From positions 1 to 7,551 of the forward strand of contig CAMBJF010000109.1 in assembly GCA_945867875.1 (NCBI GenBank): a stretch of 7,551 nucleotides of DNA, written 5' to 3'. This document shows, piece after piece, positions 1 to 4,455 of this stretch. Each line of letters begins with the position of its first letter. Position 1 is the first letter of the stretch. The stretch is from an uncultured Ruminococcus sp. (GTDB lineage: Bacteria; Bacillota; Clostridia; Oscillospirales; Ruminococcaceae). The position numbers were made by a program, and so were the translations under genes. Below the pieces are notes generated by a model. The model saw only the letters and a program-made list of their open reading frames with translations, ran no database searches and had not been told where the DNA came from.

Positions 1-29
1 GCAAAATGCGGTCAAACAGCTTCCCTGCG

Positions 30-76
30 TGGTCTGCCCGACGGGAATTGAACCCACAGCCTTCAGAGTCGGAGTC
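30..76 (-). other. Attachment site: 3' fragment of a tRNA-Arg gene
   Basis: Read on the minus strand, this is the 3' part of a tRNA: an anticodon loop CUCCGAC (anticodon CCG, hence Arg), the 3' anticodon stem UCUGA, variable loop AGGCU, a T arm GUGGG-UUCAAUU-CCCGU with a consensus T loop, the acceptor strand CGGGCAG, discriminator A and an encoded CCA. The 5' acceptor strand, D arm and most of the 5' anticodon stem are missing; DNA to the right (77 onward) is AT-rich and not tRNA-like. A 3' tRNA fragment is the usual scar at one end of an element inserted by a tyrosine recombinase, so 1-29 is probably chromosome and the element lies to the right. The isoacceptor call rests on standard loop spacing and is less certain than the tRNA identity. 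Confidence 0.72.
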
Positions 77-172
77 GGCTTCAATACTTTTTGCAATTTT
101 CAATATCTTTTCATAAAATGGCTTAAATACGTTGTTTTTGCCCTATGAGCTTCTTGTATCTTTTAATGATTT

Positions 173-223
173 TTTGTTGTCAAAAGTAACTTTTTATAAG
201 ATTTGTTGTCAATTTGTTGTCAA
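173..223. repeat. Three TTTGTTGTCAA direct repeats, candidate integrase arm sites
   Basis: The 11-mer TTTGTTGTCAA occurs at 173-183, 202-212 and 213-223, the last two exactly head to tail and the first 29 bp away. They lie about 100 bp inside the tRNA-derived end. Tyrosine integrases of the Tn916/lambda type have an N-terminal domain that binds short direct repeats (arm sites) at this kind of distance from the crossover. The arm-site role is inference from position and spacing; the integrase itself is not in the window. Confidence 0.6.
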
Positions 224-367
224 TTTTGCTGTGTAGATTTTTACACAGGTGCATTTATCGGACGTTTTCAGTCGACTGTAATTTGTATATATCGGGGAGC
301 GGATATGTCTGCGCTCTCACACGAAAAGAGGGACCACTTTTCTATGCTTGCTGTACCAAAATAGAAA

Positions 368-436
368 AGCCGCTCCCAACTCCCGAGGAAAGCCCCGCAC
401 CTGTTCTCATATCCATAGATACAAACGGGAGCGGCT
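368..436. repeat. Octamer inverted repeat in left-end noncoding DNA
   Basis: AGCCGCTCCC at 368-377 is the exact inverse of GGGAGCGGCT at 427-436, a 10-bp stem with a 49-base loop. Another octamer copy lies at 295-302, and a 10-bp palindrome CAGTCGACTG at 269-278. On the minus strand the left arm is followed by TTTTCTATTTT, so leftward transcripts could terminate here as a backup to the hairpin after hicB. I see no convincing gene between 80 and 530; the short open frames there lack ribosome sites and family resemblance. Confidence 0.5.
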
Positions 437-480
437 GAATTTTGACATTTTCGCTTATGCTGATGAAATTACCCTATATA

Positions 481-525
481 GAACAAAGCCCCGTAAAACG
501 CTGTGTAGTGCGTTCTGCGGGGCTT
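481..525 (-). terminator. Terminator hairpin after hicB
   Basis: AAGCCCCG (486-493) pairs with CGGGGCTT (518-525), and inside it AACGC (497-501) pairs with GCGTT (510-514), giving a long hairpin. On the minus strand it is followed by TTTGTT, a short U tract. It begins 6 bases beyond the hicB stop, as expected for a Rho-independent terminator of the hicAB transcript. A decayed relative lies near 1408-1458. Confidence 0.6.
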
Positions 526-530
526 GAATA

Positions 531-926
531 TCAGTTGATCTGCAACCGCTGCTTTAATGCTTCCTGCAGGACAGCGGAGAAATTTATATTTGCTGCCTCT
601 GCCTTTTCATTAAGCCAGGAGGGAATAGTACAGTTCTTTTTAACAGATCTGTTGTCAAGCATACGGCGATATGCATCGGGATCCGCATCAACAAGCGTTT
701 TGATATCGTTTGTTTCGCAGTTCAAGGCGGTAAGGTCTGAGGGAGCGGGAAGCTCCTCCTTGTTATCTTCGTAAGTCACGCACAAAAGGTTAATAGCATC
801 ACGAGCCATTTCAATAGCTTCGGGTATTGTTTCCCCGAAAGTGTTATTATCAAAGTCGGGTATGGTTACAAGGTAGCCGCTCCCGTCCTCGCACTTGGTG
901 AGTATTACAGGATAATAAGTTTTCAT
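531..926 (-). CDS. hicB: HicB-family antitoxin
   Basis: This 131-residue protein has the HicB layout. Residues 1-50 form the degenerate RNase-H-like fold, with the typical GSGYLVTIPDF segment and a following helix with alternating acidic residues. Residues 94-130 form a ribbon-helix-helix-type DNA-binding tail (VKKNCTIPSWLNEKAE, then SAVLQEAL). HicB neutralises the HicA mRNA-cleaving toxin by direct binding and represses its own operon. It follows hicA after a 60-bp gap, in toxin-first order. The start at 926 has AAAGGAG about ten bases upstream. Two copies of the octamer lie inside the gene, encoding Ala-Pro (741-748) and Gly-Ser-Gly (877-884), so the repeat sits in coding DNA without breaking the frame. 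Length is normal for the family. Confidence 0.9.
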   Translation of the reverse strand: MKTYYPVILTKCEDGSGYLVTIPDFDNNTFGETIPEAIEMARDAINLLCVTYEDNKEELPAPSDLTALNCETNDIKTLVDADPDAYRRMLDNRSVKKNCTIPSWLNEKAEAANINFSAVLQEALKQRLQIN

Positions 927-961
927 TTACAACACTCCTTTGTATAATCAGAATAGCTCTC

Positions 962-980
962 GGGGAGCTTCCCGCTCCCC
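962..980. repeat. Perfect hairpin between hicA and hicB
   Basis: GGGGAGC (962-968) and GCTCCCC (974-980) form a perfect 7-bp stem with a five-base loop TTCCC, and the right arm contains an octamer copy (972-979). It lies 6 bases after the hicA stop and about 20 bases before the hicB ribosome site. It has no U tract on either side, so it may act as an mRNA stabiliser or partial attenuator that sets the toxin:antitoxin ratio. That role is inference. Confidence 0.6.
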
Positions 981-986
981 ACATTG

Positions 987-1160
987 CTATTTTAGGTTCC
1001 TTCGTTTGATTATTGCTTTTGCAAGATTTTCGTTGATCTCCGTATGTCTTGGCACCGCCTCGGTTTCTTTGCCCTTTACATAAACATCGTGATTACCGCC
1101 GCTTCTGCAAAGACTCCAACCGTTCTTTTCAAGTAGTTTTATCAAGTCACGCCTTTTCAA
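987..1160 (-). CDS. hicA: HicA-family mRNA interferase toxin, TTG start
   Basis: This 57-residue frame starts with TTG and reads MKRRDLIKLLEKNGW, then RSGGNHDVY and PRHTEI, ending in LAKAIIKRRNLK. That is the full HicA pattern: a small double-stranded-RNA-binding-like fold with the conserved histidine (H24) of the GNHDVY segment, and the Pro-Arg-His strand. HicA cleaves mRNA and is held by HicB. The TTG at 1158-1160 is preceded five bases upstream by GGGAGGGG, a strong ribosome site, and 24 bases further up by the promoter's -10 box, so this start is well supported even though no ATG fits. It is co-transcribed with hicB. Confidence 0.88.
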   Translation of the reverse strand: MKRRDLIKLLEKNGWSLCRSGGNHDVYVKGKETEAVPRHTEINENLAKAIIKRRNLK

Positions 1161-1183
1161 TTTTTCCCCTCCCTCTATTATAT

Positions 1184-1212
1184 ATTATACGCCTTTTATG
1201 CGTATCTGTCAA
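1184..1212 (-). promoter_or_regulatory. hicAB promoter with overlapping inverted repeat
   Basis: On the minus strand TTGACA (1207-1212) and TATAAT (1184-1189) are separated by exactly 17 bases, a perfect consensus promoter pointing at hicA. An inverted repeat ATACGC (1187-1192) and GCGTAT (1200-1205), with a seven-base gap, spans the -10 box and spacer, a good place for HicB autorepression. The promoter call is firm; the operator assignment is inference. Confidence 0.82.
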
Positions 1213-1243
1213 TAGCTTAGGGAGAAAAAGATGTATAATATTA

Positions 1244-1263
1244 TGTGCGTATATTGTGCGTAT
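1244..1263. repeat. TGTGCGTAT direct repeat upstream of hicAB
   Basis: TGTGCGTAT occurs at 1244-1252 and 1255-1263, one helical turn apart (11 bp), and shares GCGTAT with the inverted repeat over the hicAB promoter. Together these give three GCGTAT units in 64 bp, so they may be extra operator half-sites for the same repressor. Nothing else in this stretch looks like a gene. Confidence 0.45.
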
Positions 1264-1294
1264 TATACAGATGATATGCTTTTTCTGTTTCGGC

Positions 1295-1315
1295 ACGCTT
1301 GAAACTCGCAAGCGT
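1295..1315. repeat. Small hairpin in gene-poor region
   Basis: ACGCTTG (1295-1301) and CAAGCGT (1309-1315) form a 7-bp stem with a seven-base loop. There is no U tract on either side and no adjacent gene, so I assign no function. Confidence 0.4.
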
Positions 1316-1407
1316 TGAAAAAATGTACATTTTTCGCTGATAAGCTCACCGAAACGCTGCTTATAGCATTTTGTAAGCTCAAGGGTGAAATTACACATAG
1401 AAAAACG

Positions 1408-1458
1408 AAGCCCCGCAAAAAGCTGTGTAGTTCGTTTTACAGGGGGATATTGTTGATC
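1408..1458. repeat. Decayed copy of the hicB terminator region
   Basis: AAGCCCCG (1408-1415), CTGTGTAG (1423-1430) and GTTGATC (1452-1458) match, in the same order and nearly the same spacing, blocks at 486-493, 501-508 and 534-540 at the 3' end of hicB. The right arm of the hairpin has degenerated (CAGGGGGAT instead of CGGGGCTT), so it no longer closes well. This suggests an old duplication or the footprint of a lost gene. The 1320-1480 stretch otherwise contains no gene I can support. Confidence 0.5.
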
Positions 1459-1486
1459 AGATCCTATCTTCTCAAAATGGGGGGAG

Positions 1487-1530
1487 CGTTTTGGTGGAGC
1501 AAGCTATACCAAAACGGCGGGCGTTTTGGT
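1487..1530. repeat. CGTTTTGGT repeats, direct and inverted
   Basis: CGTTTTGGT occurs at 1487-1495 and 1522-1530, with its exact inverse ACCAAAACG at 1508-1516 between them. The middle copy can pair with either neighbour, giving two mutually exclusive hairpins. GCAAGC and GCTTGC accompany them. No gene is nearby on the plus strand, so the role is unknown. Confidence 0.5.
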
Positions 1531-1557
1531 GCTTGCCCTGCGGGGCTTTCGACTTTT

Positions 1558-1587
1558 CCGCTCCCTCCGTTGCTGATATGGGAGCGG
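1558..1587. repeat. Octamer inverted pair, loop 14
   Basis: CCGCTCCC (1558-1565) and GGGAGCGG (1580-1587) form an 8-bp stem. The right half, GATATGGGAGCGG, reappears exactly at 2230-2242 in a similarly sized structure inside the 3' end of the ribbon-helix-helix gene, so a roughly 30-bp cassette seems to have been copied. Confidence 0.5.
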
Positions 1588-1601
1588 ATAATAGGGTGTA
1601 T

Positions 1602-1630
1602 AAAAAGAAATGGGAGCGTAACCGCTCCCA
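1602..1630 (-). terminator. Rho-independent terminator of the RHH/unknown operon
   Basis: TGGGAGCG (1611-1618) and CGCTCCCA (1623-1630) make a perfect 8-bp stem with a four-base loop. On the minus strand it is followed directly by TTTCTTTTT, a good U tract. It lies 159 bases past the stop of the minus-strand gene ending at 1789 and is built from an octamer copy (1622-1629). Confidence 0.7.
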
Positions 1631-1633
1631 CTT

Positions 1634-1680
1634 TGTTACCCGCAAAGGGTTTTACGTTTTTTGTGTTACCCGCAAGGGGT
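1634..1680. repeat. Two TGTTACCCGCAA(A/G)GGGT repeats, 30 bp apart
   Basis: A 17-base unit at 1634-1650 is repeated at 1664-1680 with one mismatch (A/G at its twelfth-thirteenth positions). The 30-bp period is close to three helical turns, placing both copies on one face of the DNA. Each has a tiny ACCC/GGGT inverted repeat. They could be binding sites for a protein, or iterons; I see no flanking gene that decides. Confidence 0.45.
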
Positions 1681-1749
1681 GTTGTTATAAGCTCAATGCT
1701 TACAATGAATATATTATCATATCTATTAAGCTATGTCAAGCTCTTTTTT

Positions 1750-1777
1750 CCGCTCCCTCTGCCGTTCATGAGGGAGC
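1750..1777. repeat. Octamer-based hairpin before the 1789 stop
   Basis: GCTCCCTC (1752-1759) and GAGGGAGC (1770-1777) make an 8-bp stem with a ten-base loop, and the left arm carries an octamer (1750-1757). It starts 12 bases beyond the stop codon of the minus-strand gene, but the minus-strand sequence after it is GGAAAAAAG, without a U tract. It may protect the mRNA 3' end rather than terminate. Confidence 0.45.
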
Positions 1778-1788
1778 AGTATCAACAC

Positions 1789-2196
1789 TTACTTTGGAAA
1801 ATATTCCCCGTTCATAATATCAAAGTGCCTGCGGTATCGCTTTGGAACGGTTACAGTAACATCATAGCCCAAGGTTTTCAAGGCTTTGGGGATTATCCTC
1901 ATACCGTCCCGCAAAAATTCCTCTATGCGTTTTTCCTTGTGTGTGATACCTCTGTAATTCGTCGGACACACAAATGTCCAGTCCGCTCCCGAGTGATCTG
2001 CTACAAGTCTGAAATATTTGTCAATATCAGAGTCGGGGATATTTACAAGCCTAAGCAGGATATAATGTTCCATAGCTTCATCTATCTGACTTGCTATTAT
2101 GTTTTCGCCGTCAAAGGAGATAAGCACCAAAAGCGGCTCGTCTGCATTTACGGCATTGTCAAAGTCCTGCTCATTCGGATATTTTATTATGTTCAC
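1789..2196 (-). CDS. Conserved mobile-element protein of unknown function
   Basis: This 135-residue acidic soluble protein has no signal peptide or membrane segment. Recognisable blocks are PLLVLISFDGENIIASQIDE (21-40), DIDKYFRLVADHSGADWTFVCP (57-78), the short YRGIT stretch at 81-85 and KRYRRHFD at 119-126. I remember similar proteins, especially the GADWTFVCP and KRYRRH blocks, in integrative elements of Clostridia, always unannotated; that is memory, not a search result. It overlaps the upstream ribbon-helix-helix gene by 4 bp (ATGA), so the two are translationally coupled and may work as a pair. A toxin-antitoxin or partition role is possible but unproven. One octamer (1983-1990) encodes Ser-Gly-Ala within it. 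Confidence 0.8.
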   Translation of the reverse strand: MNIIKYPNEQDFDNAVNADEPLLVLISFDGENIIASQIDEAMEHYILLRLVNIPDSDIDKYFRLVADHSGADWTFVCPTNYRGITHKEKRIEEFLRDGMRIIPKALKTLGYDVTVTVPKRYRRHFDIMNGEYFPK

Positions 2197-2426
2197 CTGT
2201 CCGCCGCCTTCTCCGCTCCTGCTTTTTCCGATATGGGAGCGGCATTATCTCGCTCCATTGTTTCAGCAATTGCCCTGTTGATAAAGCCGTTCAGAGTTTC
2301 GCCACGTTCTGCGGCGTGAGCTTTAATTTCATCCTTTTTTCCCTTGCCTGTTCTGACTTTTAATTCATCATAATTTTCTTTCATATATTTTGCTACTGCC
2401 TTTTGCTGTGATTTGCTTATAGCCAT
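2193..2426 (-). CDS. Ribbon-helix-helix (Arc-like) DNA-binding protein
   Basis: The 77-residue product has a basic N-terminal helix (MAISKSQQKAVAKYMKENYD), a short strand around DELKVRTGKG and two helices around residues 30-60 with ERGETLNGFINRAIAETME, the pattern of Arc/MetJ-type ribbon-helix-helix regulators. Such proteins bind DNA as dimers on short direct repeats and often control their own promoter, as antitoxins, partition or copy-number repressors. Three GGGTACAA repeats just upstream are the obvious candidate sites. The start at 2426 has AAGGACGGTG upstream. The last 17 residues (NAAPISEKAGAEKAADR) are low-complexity and are partly encoded by an octamer inverted pair (2213-2242), as if the repeat had extended the reading frame. 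Confidence 0.78.
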   Translation of the reverse strand: MAISKSQQKAVAKYMKENYDELKVRTGKGKKDEIKAHAAERGETLNGFINRAIAETMERDNAAPISEKAGAEKAADR

Positions 2427-2447
2427 ATTATCACCGTCCTTATTGTT

Positions 2448-2477
2448 ATTATATCATAATGATTATATAGGGTACAA
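2448..2477 (-). promoter_or_regulatory. Promoter of the RHH operon
   Basis: On the minus strand TTGTAC (2472-2477) and TATAAT (2448-2453) are 18 bases apart and point at the gene starting at 2426. The -35 box lies within the first GGGTACAA repeat (2470-2477), so a protein bound to that repeat would block this promoter. Confidence 0.6.
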
Positions 2478-2543
2478 TATACTATTTATACAATATATCG
2501 GGTACAAATTCATACAAAATGCATATTGATATATCGGGTACAA
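2465..2543. promoter_or_regulatory. Three GGGTACAA operator-like repeats
   Basis: GGGTACAA occurs at 2470-2477, 2500-2507 and 2536-2543, each preceded by an ATAT-rich stretch; the second and third share ATATATCGGGTACAA exactly. Spacing is 30 and 36 bp. The outer copies overlap the -35 box of the leftward promoter and the spacer of the rightward one, so a single bound protein could control both divergent units. The neighbouring ribbon-helix-helix protein is the likeliest binder (inference). Confidence 0.62.
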
Positions 2544-2554
2544 TAGTGTATAAT
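2526..2554 (+). promoter_or_regulatory. Promoter of the HIRAN gene
   Basis: TTGATA (2526-2531) and TATAAT (2549-2554) are 17 bases apart on the plus strand, 48 bases before the start codon at 2603. The third GGGTACAA repeat occupies the spacer, the classical position for a repressor that excludes RNA polymerase. Confidence 0.7.
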
Positions 2555-2602
2555 ATAATCAAGCTCATGAGAGCAAAACACCAAAACAGGAGGTAAACCA
2601 AT

Positions 2603-3025
2603 ATGAGCAATATCAAGTCAAAGGTAATGACAGCAGCGAACAGGCTTGTAAAGGGCGGTATGTGCCGCTCCCTTGCAATGGTCAAGGCTTGGGCACTTGC
2701 AAAGGCTGACGGCCTGCGTATAAAGATCAAGGGCACATCACGCAGACAGAATGAGCTTGAAGCCGTTGCAAAGTACCGCCCCGAGGACGTAACCGTTCAG
2801 CTCCGCAGAGAGCCGCACAACAGCCACGACAGCAACGCTGTAGCCGTATATGCCGCCGCTCCCGACAGGAGAGTGTACTTTATCGGGTATCTCGCAAAAG
2901 CAGCCGCATACGTTCTTGCCCCTCTTATGGATAAGGGCAAGGCTCCCCAGGTCAGAGGGCTTTCCATTGTGGGCGGCTTCAATGAGTTTGTAAGCCTGGG
3001 CGCACGTTTGGCGGTCAGAGTATAA
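2603..3025 (+). CDS. Stand-alone HIRAN-domain protein
   Basis: The 140-residue product has a short helical N-terminus (1-40, with MVKAWALAKADG) followed by a complete HIRAN domain (about 41-140). Its hallmarks are the KGTSRRQNELEA strand-turn, VTVQLRREPHNSHDSNAVAVYA with the conserved P-x-N-x-x-D-x-N-A-V core, and VYFIGYLAKAAAYVLAPLMDKG. HIRAN domains bind single-stranded 3' DNA ends in the eukaryotic helicase HLTF; free-standing bacterial versions are common in mobile elements and are of unknown role, possibly recognising stalled or damaged replication ends. AGGAGGT lies eight bases before the ATG. It reads divergently from the ribbon-helix-helix operon and shares its control region. Octamers at 2665 and 2856 encode Arg-Ser and Ala-Pro. 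Confidence 0.85.
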   Translation: MSNIKSKVMTAANRLVKGGMCRSLAMVKAWALAKADGLRIKIKGTSRRQNELEAVAKYRPEDVTVQLRREPHNSHDSNAVAVYAAAPDRRVYFIGYLAKAAAYVLAPLMDKGKAPQVRGLSIVGGFNEFVSLGARLAVRV

Positions 3026-3030
3026 GAAAA

Positions 3031-3092
3031 GCTCTTACATATTCCACCGACCAAAGCGAAATGTAAGAGCCTAAGTAACCGCTCGGGAGCGG
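3031..3092 (+). terminator. Hairpins after the HIRAN gene
   Basis: GCTCTTACAT (3031-3040) and ATGTAAGAGC (3061-3070) form a perfect 10-bp stem with a 20-base loop, starting 6 bases past the stop. A second short hairpin, CCGCT-CGGG-AGCGG (3079-3092), follows and contains an octamer. Neither has a proper U tract, so termination would be weak; partial read-through into the next gene at 3160 is plausible. Confidence 0.45.
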
Positions 3093-3159
3093 CTGTGTGA
3101 TTATTGTAACATATCCACTCCCGAATGTCAAGAAATATGATTTGAAAGGATGTATTATT

Positions 3160-3789
3160 ATGGAAGATATGCATAACACTGAACTTGGTCTCCGTCTCGG
3201 ATATCTCAACAATAAGCAGGAAGTGACAAATTCGGGAATGCAGGCACTTGTTATAAACCTTTGTGCTGATATGTCAACAGAGGATGTCAAGCCTATAGAC
3301 GTGCTCAACAGCGAAATTGAAAGCTGTTTCGCTCTTATGGATAAATCCGAGTTTAAGAAGCCTGTTACACTTGCCGACTTCCGCAACATTGCTTATAATA
3401 TTGCATTGGGTGTATTTCCTGCATACCCCGATGAACGGATATATCTGATATTTGCAAATGCTCTGCTTGATTATTTGGGTAAACAGCGAAAAATAGTCTT
3501 TTCGGAAATGCGCAGGGAATATGTGCCAATTCTTCGCACTCAGATAGAGCAGGAGCGAGAAGAAATGGCTATGCTGCAAGAACGTTTTGATAATTTATTC
3601 CAGATAGTGCGTAAAGGTGAGGGCGCACCCTATAGCGTTATAATGGGGTTTTATGATTATTATGAACTGTTCAGTCCATTTCAGAGCGAAACAATAAGAA
3701 GCTCATATTTGTATGATATGGGCTATATACAGGGCAAGCGGGACGAAAGAGCACGCCGAAAGAAAGCGGCTGAAAAAGCACAGGTATAA
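3160..3789 (+). CDS. Unknown 209-residue protein
   Basis: I do not recognise a family. The product is soluble and acidic in the first two thirds, with a likely coiled coil at about 120-150 (RTQIEQEREEMAMLQERFDN) and a basic tail (GYIQGKRDERARRKKAAEK) that could bind nucleic acid. An upstream start at 3097 in the same frame exists, but the ATG at 3160 has GAAAGGA nine bases before it and the extra residues have no such site, so I chose 3160. It is the largest stretch of the element's middle without a single octamer (3093-3805), hinting at separate or recent acquisition. No clear promoter is seen; it may depend on read-through from the HIRAN gene. Confidence 0.78.
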   Translation: MEDMHNTELGLRLGYLNNKQEVTNSGMQALVINLCADMSTEDVKPIDVLNSEIESCFALMDKSEFKKPVTLADFRNIAYNIALGVFPAYPDERIYLIFANALLDYLGKQRKIVFSEMRREYVPILRTQIEQEREEMAMLQERFDNLFQIVRKGEGAPYSVIMGFYDYYELFSPFQSETIRSSYLYDMGYIQGKRDERARRKKAAEKAQV

Positions 3790-3805
3790 AGATATGCTTT
3801 TACAA

Positions 3806-3840
3806 GGGAGCGGAAACAAAAGCCGCTCCCTGTCTTTATA
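3806..3840. terminator. Bidirectional terminator made of two octamers
   Basis: GGGAGCGG (3806-3813) and CCGCTCCC (3823-3830) form an 8-bp stem, extended by A3805-T3831, with a nine-base loop. It lies between the convergent genes ending at 3789 (+) and 3836 (-). The plus side is followed by TGTCTTTAT and the minus side by TTGTAAAA, both modest U tracts. This is the clearest case of the octamer serving as a terminator. Confidence 0.68.
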
Positions 3841-4159
3841 GCTCCTCGTCGCTGGGATCCACGCAGGCGGCAGGAGAAACACCCAGCTTGTCAAGTATGC
3901 TCATACGCTGCTTTGAGGTCTGCATAAGCTGTTTAATGGCGGGATTTTCCTTTTGATATTCCTGCCCCGCCGCCGATCGGAGCGTTATGAGCCTGCCGTT
4001 CTTCTGTATATCCGCCCGCAGCTCCCTTTCAAAATCCGTCAGCCACAAATAGCTCTCGATAAGCTCCGCAAATACGGGAATGTCCGCTCCGTTGCTTTTG
4101 AGCTGTTCTATCATACTTGAGCGTATCTCCGACACCTTGACAGCTTTTGTCCTTGCCAT
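3836..4159 (-). CDS. terS: Phage terminase small subunit, P27 family
   Basis: The 107-residue product (MARTKAVKVSEIRSSMIEQL onward) has the P27-type layout: helical N-terminus, an ELIESYLWLTDFERELRADI helix (about 36-55), then SAAGQEYQKENPAIKQL (about 63-79), where the N-P-A motif and following helix are typical, and a C-terminal QRMSILDKLGVSP before an acidic end. Small terminases select phage DNA and hand it to the large subunit for packaging. No large terminase is present, so this island would have to use a helper phage's motor, as phage-inducible islands do. A GTG nine bases upstream (4166-4168) is an alternative start, but AAAGG would sit only three bases before it, so the ATG at 4157-4159 is preferred. 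Confidence 0.75.
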   Translation of the reverse strand: MARTKAVKVSEIRSSMIEQLKSNGADIPVFAELIESYLWLTDFERELRADIQKNGRLITLRSAAGQEYQKENPAIKQLMQTSKQRMSILDKLGVSPAACVDPSDEEL

Positions 4160-4446
4160 ACCTGACACCTGCCTTTCACGTGCGTGAGGGAGCGGGATTG
4201 TCTTGCACCATACTCCGGTATGAACGCACAGAATATTTTTGATTTTTTTCAGACGGGGGGCATTGCGTTTCCGAATACCTCAAAGCCCCTTGATATCTGC
4301 ATTCGGGCATAGCTATGCCTATATGCTCCGCTCCCGTTTCCGCTCCCTGTTGGGTGCTGTGATATGCCGCTCGGAATGGTACGGAAAGCAGAGCATAAAA
4401 GCCCCATAAACACGCTTAATCAGCCCTTAAATGAGGATAAAAGGGC
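4160..4446. promoter_or_regulatory. Noncoding leader before terS with palindromes
   Basis: This gap contains no supported gene. It contains a perfect 14-bp palindrome GGCATAGCTATGCC (4306-4319), an inverted repeat CATAC/GTATG (4209-4213 and 4218-4222), CACG-TG-CGTG (4177-4186), and three octamers (4188, 4328, 4340). It separates the small terminase from the otherwise tightly packed operon, so terS may be controlled separately; the palindrome is a candidate operator or recombination/packaging signal. I find no clear promoter for terS. Confidence 0.4.
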
Positions 4447-4455
4447 TTATTTTTC
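4422..4455 (+). terminator. Possible hairpin terminator beside the HTH gene
   Basis: AGCCCTT (4422-4428) and AAGGGCT (4441-4447) form a 7-bp stem with a 12-base loop, followed on the plus strand by TATTTTT. It abuts the stop codon of the minus-strand HTH gene; in that direction no U tract follows. As a plus-strand terminator it would serve no visible gene except to block antisense transcription into the operon. Confidence 0.4.

Noticed and set aside
30..110. A complete functional tRNA at the left end
   Set aside because: The 5' half and matching acceptor strand are missing, so only a 3' fragment is present.
1147..1398. Minus-strand frame of 83 codons upstream of hicA
   Set aside because: It overlaps the hicAB promoter and hicA in another frame, with no ribosome site or family resemblance.
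1634..1680. Riboswitch
   Set aside because: No downstream plus-strand gene and no recognisable aptamer; the repeats look like paired sites.
1315..2319. Long plus-strand open frame of 334 codons
   Set aside because: It runs through hairpins and antisense to two well-supported minus-strand genes, has no ribosome site and shows no domain pattern.
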